DNA of 41,802 bases from Bacteroidales bacterium (lineage in GTDB: Bacteria; Bacteroidota; Bacteroidia; Bacteroidales; F082). Below are positions 18,441 through 27,400 of the stretch, in pieces. The position numbers and the translations under genes were made by a program. Under the pieces are notes generated by a model. It was not told the DNA's origin and searched no databases. It saw nothing but the letters and a program-made list of their open reading frames with translations. The DNA is taken from contig JAKSMW010000017.1 of assembly GCA_024400395.1 (NCBI GenBank), positions 1-41,802 of the forward strand, given 5' to 3'. How positions within the stretch are numbered: the stretch's first letter is position 1; the number at the start of each line of letters is the position of its first letter.

Positions 18441-19811
18441 TCAAAAAAGTCTCTTGTACAGCTCCCCTATCGTCGCCACCGGCACGACTTCGACTTTGTA
18501 TTTGCTGATGTCGAGGCCTTTGGTGCTGTATTTTGAGATGAAGATTCTGTTGAAACCGAGTTTGTCGGCTTCCGCGATGCGTGCTTCCACTCTGTTCACG
18601 GCGCGCACCTCGCCTGAAAGCCCCACTTCGGCGGCGAAGGCCGTGCGTCCGTCAAGCGGGATGTCTTCGCTCGACGACAGCACCGCCGCCATGACCGCGA
18701 GGTCGATGGCCGGGTCCTCGACACGCAGACCGCCCGCGATGTTAAGGAACACGTCTTTCGCGCCGAGACGGAATCCGGCGCGTTTCTCCAAAACCGCCAA
18801 AAGCATGTTCAACCTCCTGATGTCGAAGCCCGTGCACGAACGTTGCGGCGTGCCGTAAGCCGCCGTGCTCACCAACGCCTGCGTCTCTATGAGCATCGGG
18901 CGCATCCCTTCCACCATCGCGGCGATGGCGATGCCGCTGACATCGGAGTCGCGTTGCGAGAGCAGTATCTCGCTCGGGTTCGTCACCTCGCGCAGCCCGC
19001 CGGCGTTCATCTCGAAGATGCCGAGTTCCGACGACGAGCCGAAACGGTTCTTCACCGTGCGCAGGATACGGAAGCCGTAGTGACGGTCGCCCTCGAACTG
19101 AAGCACCGTATCGACGATGTGCTCAAGGATCTTCGGGCCGGCGATGGCGCCGTCTTTGGTGATATGTCCGATGAGGAACACCGGCACCTGGAACGTCTTG
19201 GCTATCTTGTTCATCTCCGCCGCCGTCTCGCGTATCTGGCTGATGCTTCCGGCCGTGGCCTCCACACTCGGCGACTCAAGTGTCTGCACCGAGTCGATGA
19301 CCATGATGTCGGGCATGACATCTTTGAAATGTCTCAGGATTTCCTGCGTGTCGGTCTCGGTGAGCAGAAGGCAGTTCTCGTTTTTTATCCCGATGCGGTC
19401 GGCGCGCATTTTTATCTGTTGTTGGCTCTCCTCGCCGGAGACGTAAAGGATTTTCTTGTCTTTCAGATGCAACGCCACCTGAAGAAGAAGCGTCGATTTC
19501 CCTATTCCTGGCTCGCCGCCGAGAAGCACCAAAGAGCCGGGGACGAGGCCGCCGCCGAGAACGCGGTTGAACTCCCCGCACATCATGTCGATGCGTTTCT
19601 CGTCTGCGCTGACAACGTCTTTTATCGGAATGGGCTTCGACTTAAAATGCGCTAAATCAACATCTTTGGCAACCGACTTGCTGTCCTTGCCGGTCACCAC
19701 CGTCTCTTCGACATAACTGTTCCACGCACCGCATCCTGGGCAGTGTCCTATCCATTTCGGCGACTCGTTGCCGCATTCCTTGCAGAAAAAAACTGTTTTT
19801 ACCTTGGCCAT
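18441..19811 (-). CDS. radA: DNA repair protein RadA (Sms)
   Basis: A RecA-related helicase that promotes branch migration in recombination repair. The 456 residues show an N-terminal C4 zinc finger (Cys10, Cys13, Cys24, Cys27), Walker A GGEPGIGKST at residues 98-107, Walker B IMVIDSVQT, the RadA-specific KNRFG motif (VKNRFGSSSELGIFEM) and a C-terminal Lon-protease-like domain (RLGAKDVFLNIAGGLRVEDPAIDLAV). All key motifs are intact. It lies 50 bases downstream of the DUF1703 gene on the same strand. Confidence 0.97.
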   Translation of the reverse strand: MAKVKTVFFCKECGNESPKWIGHCPGCGAWNSYVEETVVTGKDSKSVAKDVDLAHFKSKPIPIKDVVSADEKRIDMMCGEFNRVLGGGLVPGSLVLLGGEPGIGKSTLLLQVALHLKDKKILYVSGEESQQQIKMRADRIGIKNENCLLLTETDTQEILRHFKDVMPDIMVIDSVQTLESPSVEATAGSISQIRETAAEMNKIAKTFQVPVFLIGHITKDGAIAGPKILEHIVDTVLQFEGDRHYGFRILRTVKNRFGSSSELGIFEMNAGGLREVTNPSEILLSQRDSDVSGIAIAAMVEGMRPMLIETQALVSTAAYGTPQRSCTGFDIRRLNMLLAVLEKRAGFRLGAKDVFLNIAGGLRVEDPAIDLAVMAAVLSSSEDIPLDGRTAFAAEVGLSGEVRAVNRVEARIAEADKLGFNRIFISKYSTKGLDISKYKVEVVPVATIGELYKRLF

Positions 19812-19861
19812 AATCAGGTTGTCAGGTGTTTTATGAACTTTATAACTTTATGAACTTCCAG

Positions 19862-21427
19862 CTAAACAACTTCCCATTCAACGATATTCTTTTTCTCGCT
19901 CGAGAAACTCACTCCTATGCGGAACAGTTTTCTTTTATCCGCGGCGTAAGGCTCGGCGTAGCCTTTGTCTTCAATCTGTTTCAGGGCTTCGGCGGCCGTG
20001 CCGTTTAATTTGAACTCGAAGATATAGACGTAGTCGTTTGTCTCAACTATGATATCGGCTCTTCCTCTTGAATTTTCCTTTTCCGTCAGGACCGTGTAAC
20101 ACGACAAAAGCGTGAATATCAGATACATAGTGTAATGATAGTGGCTCTCGTAGTTCCAGACGCGTTCCTGATAGTTGGCGTCGTAAGGTATCGAGGCGAA
20201 GAAGCCGGAAAGCGCGTCGCGCATGTCGTCGAGGCGGCATTCGCCGAGCATGTCGCTGATGTCGAGCACGAGGTTCTTCGGGTCGTTCCTGCTGCCGCAG
20301 TAGTTGTTCGCGAGCAGCGTCACGAAGCCGTTACGCACCTCGTTGTTCGGAAAGTCGAGTCTGTACTGTCTTCTTTTCCTGTTGTATTCCTTTATCGTGA
20401 GGTAGCCGCTTTGGTAAATCATCGCCAAAGGGTCCTCGATGTCGGCCTTGTAGTCCATGAAATAGTCACACTCGTATTCTCTGCGCAACATCTCCTGCAT
20501 ATTCGTCTTGTTGCGGTCGAGCAGTTTCACCAAGTATGTCGGCGTACCAGACTTGAACCAATAGTTCTTCAGCTTCTTTTCCGACAGGGCGTTGAGTATG
20601 CTGTACGGGTTGAAGATGTCGAGCAAACCATCTTCGCGCGAGCCTTCGGAGAAATGGTAGCCGTCGTACTGTCTCTTCAGTTCGGCGTACATCTCCTCTT
20701 TGGTGTATTCGAGTTCCTCCGCCATCACAGCAATCTCATCGTCGAAATAACTCACGAGTTCGTCCTTCGTTATGCCGCAAAGCGCGTCGAACTTGCTGTT
20801 CATGCTGATGTCCTCCGGCTGGTTGAAGCCGCTGAACACGCTCACCTGCGAGAATTTCGTGACGCCTGTGAGAAGAACGAAACGGAGATGCTCGTCGGCG
20901 ACCTTGAAAGTGCCGTAGAACTCCTTCAGCACGGCGCGGTTCTCGGCTTCCATCGGCTCCATAAGCACATCTAATAAAGGCTTGTCGTACTCGTCGATGA
21001 GGACAACGCACTTATGGCCGGTCTGCCGGTGCGCTTCGGCAAGAATATCTGAAAATCTTGAACCCGACTTGTCGATTTGCTTCTCTATCCCAAGTTGACG
21101 CTCCCACTGCGCAAGGTGTTTGTCAATATCCTTTTTAAGGTCGCCTTCAACACCGTAGCCGCCTTGTGCGAAGTCTATCCTGAACACCGGATATTGCGTC
21201 CAGTCTTTCTCCAATTCATCAATCTTCAGGCCTTTGAAGAGTTCCTTCTTCCCTTTGAAATAGCTTTCGAGCGTTGATATTAACAGTGATTTCCCGAACC
21301 GCCGCGGGCGGCACAAAAAGCAGATGCGCTTCTGTGTGAGATTATAAACGAGGTCGGTCTTATCGACATACACCATGCCTTCCTCGATGAGTGTGCTGAA
21401 CGTCTGGGTTCCGATGGGGTACTTCAT
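19862..21427 (-). CDS. AAA-ATPase-like / DUF1703 (PD-(D/E)XK) protein
   Basis: A 521-residue member of the family common in gut Bacteroidota that joins an AAA-ATPase-like domain to a C-terminal PD-(D/E)XK nuclease-like domain (DUF1703). The N-terminus (MKYPIGTQTFSTLIEEG, then VYVDKTDLVYNL) is the family hallmark. The atypical Walker A is RPRRFGKS at residues 40-47, Walker B is VVLIDEYDKPL from residue 141, and the nuclease-like end has YIFEFKLNGTAAEALKQI. The family occurs in many copies per genome; its function is unknown. A -7 box lies 24 bases upstream. Confidence 0.9.
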   Translation of the reverse strand: MKYPIGTQTFSTLIEEGMVYVDKTDLVYNLTQKRICFLCRPRRFGKSLLISTLESYFKGKKELFKGLKIDELEKDWTQYPVFRIDFAQGGYGVEGDLKKDIDKHLAQWERQLGIEKQIDKSGSRFSDILAEAHRQTGHKCVVLIDEYDKPLLDVLMEPMEAENRAVLKEFYGTFKVADEHLRFVLLTGVTKFSQVSVFSGFNQPEDISMNSKFDALCGITKDELVSYFDDEIAVMAEELEYTKEEMYAELKRQYDGYHFSEGSREDGLLDIFNPYSILNALSEKKLKNYWFKSGTPTYLVKLLDRNKTNMQEMLRREYECDYFMDYKADIEDPLAMIYQSGYLTIKEYNRKRRQYRLDFPNNEVRNGFVTLLANNYCGSRNDPKNLVLDISDMLGECRLDDMRDALSGFFASIPYDANYQERVWNYESHYHYTMYLIFTLLSCYTVLTEKENSRGRADIIVETNDYVYIFEFKLNGTAAEALKQIEDKGYAEPYAADKRKLFRIGVSFSSEKKNIVEWEVV

Positions 21428-21450
21428 AACAGTATTATTTTTTTCGGCTG

Positions 21451-21458
21451 CAAAGATA
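21451..21458 (-). promoter_or_regulatory. -7 promoter box of the DUF1703 gene
   Basis: The minus strand reads TATCTTTG within TTATCTTTGCAGC, an extended motif shared with other promoters in the window. Confidence 0.5.
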
Positions 21459-21560
21459 ACAAAAAAGTTTGAAAGTTTATAAAGTGTTAAAAGAGTAGAG
21501 TTAAAAGTTAAAAGTTAAAAGAGGAGAGAGGAGAGAGTTTTTTCGATATGCGGGGCAGAT

Positions 21561-21691
21561 GCCGGGCACGCGTGCCGCATACCCGGTTATTGAGGTACTG
21601 CCCTGCGGGCAGCCCGCAAGTCAGACGGAGTGCCTGTAAGGCACTATCTCAATAACCGGGTACATGGAGGCGAAGCCGACATGTGCCCGGC
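21561..21691. other. Highly structured intergenic element (nested inverted repeats)
   Basis: The outer arms are GCCGGGCAC (21561-21569) and GTGCCCGGC (21683-21691), a perfect 9-bp pairing. Inside is a perfect 15-bp pairing, TACCCGGTTATTGAG (21580-21594) with CTCAATAACCGGGTA (21648-21662). Inside that are two hairpins: CTGCCC-TGC-GGGCAG (21598-21612) and AGTGCCT-GTA-AGGCACT (21629-21645). The result is a branched, tRNA-like or MITE-like shape in GC-rich sequence between AT-rich flanks. It lies in the 401-bp spacer between two minus-strand genes. No protein is encoded. A structured RNA, a small non-autonomous mobile element or a dispersed palindromic repeat are all possible. Confidence 0.6.
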
Positions 21692-21740
21692 AAAATGCGA
21701 CAACCAACTACACTCTCAAAACTAAAGACTAAAAACTAAA

Positions 21741-21780
21741 AGAGAAAGCCTCACTTTTTCGTGAGGCTTTCTCTTTTCTT
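21741..21780. terminator. Strong intrinsic terminator
   Basis: A perfect 14-bp stem, AGAGAAAGCCTCAC / GTGAGGCTTTCTCT (21741-21754 and 21761-21774) with loop TTTTTC. T-rich sequence follows on the plus strand and, less strongly, on the minus strand. It ends transcription of the fimbrillin-like lipoprotein gene. Confidence 0.8.
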
Positions 21781-21828
21781 CAGACCGTCCTGCCTCGCTT
21801 CTTGACAAGGCAGGTTAAATTCTAAGAA

Positions 21829-23415
21829 CTACCGCACCGGGCGCACTGTAAACCCGTAGTACCGATAGTTGTAGCTCTGCGGACTGACATTGCCCGAAAT
21901 GAACATGTAGTACGCGCTGCGGGGACTGGACGAGTAGAGCGAACTCGACCAGTAGTAGCCGTTGGAACCCGCATCGAGGAGGCTCGCGTCATAGCGGCAG
22001 CCGGCAGCCGGAAGGAACAGGTAAACAGTGGGGTCTAAAGACGAGTCCTTCCCCTTGATCACGAGATAACCCGCAGCAACTGCCTTGAATCCTGATACCT
22101 TCGCAGATTCTACATCGGCGGCAAGCCACTCGAACGTGTTGTTGTCGTACAAGGCCTTCCACTCTTCCGTCGTCGGCATGCGCCAGCCGCCGCCCCACGC
22201 TTGGGTGGCCGCGTCGTCTGATGATTCGAGAACTAACTTGTTGTCAGGGTCACCATCTCCAGCCCAGTAATCGGTCTTACCTGTGGGTATGTACTTCGTG
22301 AAGGCTTTCTTGTTACTGTTGGAGTATGTGCCGTTGGTGAACGGGCAGTTCGCCCTGCTGTAACCGTCACTGTAACCTTCCTTCCAAGTCGGACTTGACG
22401 TCTGTCCGCCGGCGCTGTACCATGTCTCGGTCGCGCCCCACGCGTAGTAGTCGCCGTACCAGTCGGCAGCCGCGTCAAGGTCTTCCGGGTCAACGCCGAG
22501 GTTGTACTTCGACCACTCCAATTTGTCGTAAGGCGCAGGCAGACCCATGTTCACCGCCTCGTGCTGAGGGGTCGGCTGTTCCGGCTTAATCACTATCGGA
22601 TCGCCAGAGCCTTGGCCACTTCCATCATCACTTGTGTAGAAAGAGTTCGCACCGATGGGGAAGGGTATCTCAACATCATCAAGGCCACTATCTGGCGCAC
22701 TGAAAACGTAGGTCTCCTCTTTTGGATTTCCACCCTCCGGAACAAAATCAGCCGGAATGGCGACATACACTTCTTTCAATTTATCAGATGCGCATTTCAC
22801 CGAGGCAATAGGATTATTTTGCTCCTTGTTTTCTTTCTCTTTTCTGATTTCCACGGTCACATCACCATCTTTGGCGGGTGTGGCGAAGTAACTCAGGTCG
22901 AGCTTGAGCAGGGCGTAAGGCAGACCCATTGAGATGTTATCATATTTCCCTTCTGGGTTGAAACAGATCTTCTTTGTGTTCTCGACACAGAGCAGTTTGT
23001 TCTTGATATAGTCCAATGTGCCGTCCTGTGATTCAAATGACTTCTCCTCGACTGTCGGCTTTTTCCCGACACGGAAAGTGAGTTCGCCGTCTCCCGCCAA
23101 GATGTCACCTTCAAAAGTGGCACTCAATCCGTCTTCTGATATTGGGCCTACAATTTTAAGACCATCACCGCTGACATTTTCACCGCCTTCGTAAACTTTC
23201 ATTACATCATTCTCTGTCCAGGTGAGTTTGAGTTGACCTGCTACATTACTCAAATCGAGTTTTGAGTTGTTGTCACCGTAGCCTGTAGAAACAGTCACGT
23301 GTTGGAACACCCTGTCGCCGACCGGGCCGCTGTAGCTCGACATCGCCGGCTTCCTGCATTGTGAAAGTCCGAGCACCATCGCCAATGCCGCTAACAAAAA
23401 TGATAACTTCCTCAT
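21829..23415 (-). CDS. Fimbrillin-like lipoprotein with C-terminal FISUMP-type domain
   Basis: A 528-residue predicted surface lipoprotein; signal peptide with lipobox LSQC (Cys20). Residues 25-270 follow the fimbrillin-like pattern (acidic beta-rich, with LTWTENDVMKVYEGG and ATFEGDI). Residues 285-528 form the Fibrobacter succinogenes major paralogous (FISUMP) type domain: VNMGLPAPYDKLEWSKYNLG, GDYYAWGATE, GWRMPTTEEWKALY, LPAAGCRY, YYWSSSLY and the ending YGFTVRPVR. The gene starts one base after the stop of a 47-codon gene and shares its ribosome-binding site region (GGAGG at 23424-23428). A strong terminator follows. Likely a cell-surface adhesin or fimbrial tip-like protein; this role is inference. 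Confidence 0.85.
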   Translation of the reverse strand: MRKLSFLLAALAMVLGLSQCRKPAMSSYSGPVGDRVFQHVTVSTGYGDNNSKLDLSNVAGQLKLTWTENDVMKVYEGGENVSGDGLKIVGPISEDGLSATFEGDILAGDGELTFRVGKKPTVEEKSFESQDGTLDYIKNKLLCVENTKKICFNPEGKYDNISMGLPYALLKLDLSYFATPAKDGDVTVEIRKEKENKEQNNPIASVKCASDKLKEVYVAIPADFVPEGGNPKEETYVFSAPDSGLDDVEIPFPIGANSFYTSDDGSGQGSGDPIVIKPEQPTPQHEAVNMGLPAPYDKLEWSKYNLGVDPEDLDAAADWYGDYYAWGATETWYSAGGQTSSPTWKEGYSDGYSRANCPFTNGTYSNSNKKAFTKYIPTGKTDYWAGDGDPDNKLVLESSDDAATQAWGGGWRMPTTEEWKALYDNNTFEWLAADVESAKVSGFKAVAAGYLVIKGKDSSLDPTVYLFLPAAGCRYDASLLDAGSNGYYWSSSLYSSSPRSAYYMFISGNVSPQSYNYRYYGFTVRPVR

Positions 23416-23416
23416 T

Positions 23417-23560
23417 TTAAAGCCCTCCTACTCCTAAACTAATCTTTGCAGTGACTGACTGCTGTGGTGCGCCGCTCGCGGCGTAGCCGTTCTCTGTGAC
23501 GAAGCCCGCGGCTTCGATTCTCGGGGCTTCGTAGCCCAACTTTCCAATTTTTTTGTCCAT
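23417..23560 (-). CDS. Small conserved-type protein translationally coupled to the fimbrillin-like gene
   Basis: A 47-residue protein, too short for usual ORF cut-offs. It starts MDKKIGKLGYEAPRIEAAGF and ends KISLGVGGL. The YEAPRIE motif near the N-terminus is typical of small Bacteroidales proteins encoded just upstream of surface lipoproteins. Its stop codon lies one base before the ATG of the lipoprotein, and the GGAGG for that gene lies inside its last codons. Codon use is GC-rich like neighbouring genes. No signal peptide or membrane segment is seen. Function unknown. Confidence 0.7.
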   Translation of the reverse strand: MDKKIGKLGYEAPRIEAAGFVTENGYAASGAPQQSVTAKISLGVGGL

Positions 23561-23597
23561 TCTTTGAAAAATTTTTAGTTAAACAATATTGTTAATT

Positions 23598-23621
23598 ATT
23601 TTTGAATTTTTGAATTTTTGA
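23598..23621. repeat. Simple tandem repeat ATTTTTGA x3
   Basis: Three perfect 8-bp units in the leader region of the small gene at 23417-23560. A 12-bp palindrome AACAATATTGTT lies beside it at 23582-23593. Slippage in this tract could alter promoter spacing, but no -7 box was found to anchor that idea. Confidence 0.5.
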
Positions 23622-23750
23622 ATTTTAAGGTCTTTAAAGTCATTAATGTCATTAATGTCTTGAAAGACGATTCCCTGAAACGCCGAAAGCACCTCAAACG
23701 CCTAAAGGCCTCCAATGTTTTCGAAGTGAAATAAAGTAAGTGATTGATTG

Positions 23751-23858
23751 TCAGCAAGATACAATGGGAGGGGTAATTACAGCCCCGCTATCCGTCAGAA
23801 TTGACAGTCCGCCGTACAGATTTTCATATTTTATAAACTTTGCTTCTGACATGTTCAT
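23751..23858 (-). CDS. Possible 35-residue peptide
   Basis: An open frame of 35 codons starting MNMSEAKFIKYENLYGG and ending TPPIVSC, on the same strand as the small fimbrillin-associated gene. It sits in the 469-bp spacer between the divergent small gene and susC. No clear ribosome-binding site is present and only a degenerate -7-like TACTTCTG lies just upstream. The balanced residue composition and Cys C-terminus are suggestive only. The rest of the spacer (23622-23750 and 23859-24007) is AT-rich with short direct repeats and no other visible gene. Confidence 0.25.
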   Translation of the reverse strand: MNMSEAKFIKYENLYGGLSILTDSGAVITPPIVSC

Positions 23859-24007
23859 ATTTTCATATTGGCGGCAGAAGTACATCTTTTTTTGATACCG
23901 CGGACATTTTTTTTGATTTTTTTTCTGCGATTAATGTCCCAAAAATTTCATTTTTCAGTCCCTTTTAAAAATAATTTTTTTATTTCTTCATGGTGAAGAA
24001 AAATGCT

Positions 24008-24015
24008 TATTTTTG
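24008..24015 (+). promoter_or_regulatory. -7 promoter box of the susC operon
   Basis: The plus strand reads TATTTTTG, 20 bases before the susC-like ATG at 24036. The same sequence in an AT-rich leader is typical for this genome. Confidence 0.55.
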
Positions 24016-24035
24016 TGGTTTAAAAATTTTTGCCA

Positions 24036-27000
24036 ATGAAAAAGATTTATACGCTGATCTTTTGTATGTTTTTCCTGTCGTTACAGTCATTTGCGCAGGA
24101 AATTATTGTCACGGGTGTCGTCACTTCGAGTGAAGATAAGATGGAGATACCCGGCGTTGCGGTGCGTGTTGTGAGCAGCAACACCGGCACGGTGACGGGT
24201 CTTGACGGAGACTATTCCGTCGCGGCGAATCCTAATGACTCCTTGGAGTTTTCGTTTGTCGGAATGAGAAAAGTAACCCTTGCCATCAGCAACAGACATG
24301 TGATCAACGTTGTGATGGAACCTGACGCCCAGGTCTTGAGCGATGTCGTAGTGACGGCTCTCGGCATCAAGCGTCAGAAAAGGGAGTTGGGTTACGCCAC
24401 GGAGGACATCAACGGTGAGCTTTTGGCGCGTTCAGGAAGCGACAACATCATCAGTGCGTTGAGCGGCCGCGCCGCCGGTGTGCAGATCATCAACGCCGAC
24501 GGTGTCGCGGGCGGTTCGTCGCGTATCGTCATCCGCGGTAACAACAGCATCTTCGGTGACAACCAGCCGCTTATCGTCGTTGACGGCGTGCCGATGACCA
24601 ACGAAGGCGGCGTCACGGAATGGAGCGGCGGCCAGGACTGGGGAACAGCCCTGAACAACATCAACCAGGAAGACATCGAAGACATCAACATCCTGAAAGG
24701 ACCTACCGCGGCAGCGCTTTACGGCTCACGTGGCGGCAACGGCGTGATGCTCATCACCACGAAGAAAGGTAAGAAAAAAGATGGCCTCGGCCTCGATTTC
24801 TCCACAACATACAAAATAACAACGCCTTACGGTTTCCGTAACGTACAGAACAAATACGGCTACGGCGGCCCGGTGTCGTTCTCAACGCCGACGCTTTACC
24901 AGAACCCCGACGGACAATACGAGTTCCACGACACCTACAGCTCCGACAACGGACCCGCCGGCGAGGCCACCAACACCACTTTCGGTTACTACGGCGGCGC
25001 AGTGTCGTGGGGTCCCGTGATGGACGGCACAGAGATGACATGGTGGGACGGCTCGCTGAGAAACTACGCCCCGCAGCCCGACAACCTCTCGATGCTTTAC
25101 CATCACTCAAATTCAATGGTCAACTCGCTCTCCTTCCAGAACGCCGGCGACTTCGGCTCCGTCAGGGTGTCGGCCACCAACGAACGCAGCGACGCCATCA
25201 TCGACAACTGCAAACTCAACCAAACAACCGTCAACTTCGGGTCACTCATGAATATCTCAAGCAAAGTAAAAGCTGAAATATCAATGAGTTATGTCGATTA
25301 TTACAGACTCAACTCCCCTGTTCTCGGTGAGTCATACTCCAACTTTAACAAAGGTCTGCTCTACAGCTGGCCGAGAAGCTGGCAAGGCCTTGAGTCGCAG
25401 GAATACGAGCAGCCCGACGGAACACAGACAGTATGGGAGAATTACCCGTATAAATATATGTACCAGACGACATTCTGGGATTTCTACAACCATAACACGG
25501 AACTCGACCGCGACAAATTCTACGGCTCGGCACGTCTCATCATCGACCCGACCGACTGGCTGATGCTTTCCGGCAAGGTCGCCATGGACTACACCGACGA
25601 CAAATACGAGACGAAACACAAGCCAACGCTCAGCGACGGGATGACAAGCGGTTACTACAAGAAAGACGTAGGCACCGACTACACCCTCGACGCCGACTTC
25701 CTCATCACGGCTTATAAGGACAACATCTTCCACTCACAATGGAACATCAGAGGCTCCTTCGGCGGCGAACGCTACTACAGAAAGAAATATTCGATGTGGG
25801 CGGGGACAGGCACCTGGGCATACGCCGACCTTTACACATTCTACAATTACATCAACGGAAGCAACCAGACGGCGTTGTATCCTGGCGAGTCGAGATATGA
25901 GAAACAGGTCAACTCACTCTACGGATTCCTCAACGTCTCATACGCGAAATGGCTGTTCCTCGACATCACGGGAAGAAACGACTGGTCATCGACGCTGCCG
26001 TCCGACAACAACAGTTACTTCTATCCGTCAGCGACATTGAGTTTCGTGGCGACGGAGGCGTTCAAGATCAACTGGGGATGCATCTCATTCATGAAACTCA
26101 GGGGTTCGGCGGCCATGACAGCGAGCGACGACCTCCCATATCAGCTTGATTTCACATACAACACTGGTTCCTTCGGCGGTCAGCTCATGTCGAGTCTGCC
26201 GAGTCAGGTGCCGCCGCTTCAGCTGAAACCGCAGCGTCAGCGTTCATTTGAAATCGGTCTCGAAATGGGATTCTGGGACAAACTCAACCTCGACTTCACA
26301 TATTACGACATTTATTCGTGGGACCAGATTCTCTCGGCACCAGTCGCACCTTCATCAGGATCGAGCAGCGTCAGAATCAACACAGGTGTCGTGACAAACA
26401 AAGGTATCGAATTGATTCTCAACTATAATATTTTCCAGAGACCAAACAGCTACATGCAAGTCGGGCTTAACCTCGCCCGCAACACCAACAGAATCGTGAG
26501 TTTGGGCGGCGCCGACATGTACATCCTTTCGGAGATATGGGGATCCAACGGTCCGGCCATCGCCGTCAAGGAAGGTGATGTCTATGGGACGATATACGGT
26601 TGGGATTACGTCTATGAGACCACAGCCGCCGACGGGACACAGATCGGGCCGTTCTACGATGAAGACGGCAACGCGCTGCCGCTCCTCAACTCGACGGGAA
26701 CGGAATACATGAAGACGACAAACCGCGTGCCGGTGGGTAACAGCGCACCCGTCGTGACAGGCGGCATCAACCTCACATACAACTGGAAAGGCTTGCAGGT
26801 CTATGCCTTGGTCGATGCCAAACTCGGAGGCGACATCTACTGCGGCTCCTACGTCATCGCGATGCAGACCGGCCAGAGCCTCGCAACCATGGCGGAACGT
26901 GAAGGCAACGGCCTCCCGCTTTACGACGCCGACGGCACCTTCCTCGGAAACTACGGCGTCATCCTGCCGGGCGTGGCGGTCAACACCGAGACCGGCGAGG

Positions 27001-27344
27001 CGGAAGTCAACGACCAAGTTGTTCACTACCTCTATAAATATATGCCGAACTTCGGCGGCTGGGGCAACTATCTCACGACACCAGGCATCGTCAAAAACAC
27101 TTGGGTGAAACTCAGGGAACTGACGGTATCTTACACATTGCCAAAGAGATGGATAGAGAAAACCAAGTTCTTCCAAAACGTATCAGTATCAGTAACAGGC
27201 CGCGACCTCTTCTATTTCTACAAGAGCCTGCCTGACAACATCAACCCTGAAGGAACACTCGGAACCGGCAACGCACAAGGCCTCGAATACGGCTCATACC
27301 CGATGACAAGAGCGTTCCTGTTCTCACTTAAATTCGGAATTTGA
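24036..27344 (+). CDS. SusC/RagA-family TonB-linked outer-membrane protein
   Basis: A 1,102-residue TonB-dependent importer for glycans or peptides that works with the SusD-like lid downstream. Signal peptide residues 1-21 (MKKIYTLIFCMFFLSLQSFA). A CarboxypepD-regulatory-like domain spans about 24-95 (VTGVVTSSEDKMEIPGVAVRV), the SusC signature near 100-170 (SDVVVTALG, then GRAAGVQII, IVIRGNNSIFG and QPLIVVDGVPM), followed by plug and a 22-strand barrel to the C-terminal FLFSLKFGI. A TTG two codons upstream opens the frame, but the ATG at 24036 gives the proper signal peptide. The gene is followed by SusD and a secreted PNGase F-type enzyme, so glycopeptide or N-glycan uptake is the likely role. 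Confidence 0.93.
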   Translation: MKKIYTLIFCMFFLSLQSFAQEIIVTGVVTSSEDKMEIPGVAVRVVSSNTGTVTGLDGDYSVAANPNDSLEFSFVGMRKVTLAISNRHVINVVMEPDAQVLSDVVVTALGIKRQKRELGYATEDINGELLARSGSDNIISALSGRAAGVQIINADGVAGGSSRIVIRGNNSIFGDNQPLIVVDGVPMTNEGGVTEWSGGQDWGTALNNINQEDIEDINILKGPTAAALYGSRGGNGVMLITTKKGKKKDGLGLDFSTTYKITTPYGFRNVQNKYGYGGPVSFSTPTLYQNPDGQYEFHDTYSSDNGPAGEATNTTFGYYGGAVSWGPVMDGTEMTWWDGSLRNYAPQPDNLSMLYHHSNSMVNSLSFQNAGDFGSVRVSATNERSDAIIDNCKLNQTTVNFGSLMNISSKVKAEISMSYVDYYRLNSPVLGESYSNFNKGLLYSWPRSWQGLESQEYEQPDGTQTVWENYPYKYMYQTTFWDFYNHNTELDRDKFYGSARLIIDPTDWLMLSGKVAMDYTDDKYETKHKPTLSDGMTSGYYKKDVGTDYTLDADFLITAYKDNIFHSQWNIRGSFGGERYYRKKYSMWAGTGTWAYADLYTFYNYINGSNQTALYPGESRYEKQVNSLYGFLNVSYAKWLFLDITGRNDWSSTLPSDNNSYFYPSATLSFVATEAFKINWGCISFMKLRGSAAMTASDDLPYQLDFTYNTGSFGGQLMSSLPSQVPPLQLKPQRQRSFEIGLEMGFWDKLNLDFTYYDIYSWDQILSAPVAPSSGSSSVRINTGVVTNKGIELILNYNIFQRPNSYMQVGLNLARNTNRIVSLGGADMYILSEIWGSNGPAIAVKEGDVYGTIYGWDYVYETTAADGTQIGPFYDEDGNALPLLNSTGTEYMKTTNRVPVGNSAPVVTGGINLTYNWKGLQVYALVDAKLGGDIYCGSYVIAMQTGQSLATMAEREGNGLPLYDADGTFLGNYGVILPGVAVNTETGEAEVNDQVVHYLYKYMPNFGGWGNYLTTPGIVKNTWVKLRELTVSYTLPKRWIEKTKFFQNVSVSVTGRDLFYFYKSLPDNINPEGTLGTGNAQGLEYGSYPMTRAFLFSLKFGI

Positions 27345-27350
27345 TCACGT

Positions 27351-27390
27351 GTTCAAAGATTTAAAGATTCAAAGATTTAAAGATTTAAGG
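27351..27390. repeat. Short AT-rich direct repeats in susC-susD spacer
   Basis: Overlapping repeats of TTCAAAGATTTAAAGAT fill most of the 56-bp spacer. They may be a translational spacing element or simple slippage product; no function is evident. Confidence 0.45.
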
Positions 27391-27400
27391 ATTTAGAAAT

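Noticed and set aside
21561-21691. tRNA gene
   Set aside because: The branched pairing looks cloverleaf-like, but there is no anticodon arm, T-loop consensus or CCA end, and the arms are much too long.
23761-23815. Riboswitch or leader RNA upstream of the small fimbrillin-associated gene
   Set aside because: Short complementary stretches (GGGG with CCCC, GTCA with TGAC) are present, but no known riboswitch consensus could be recognised, and part may be coding.
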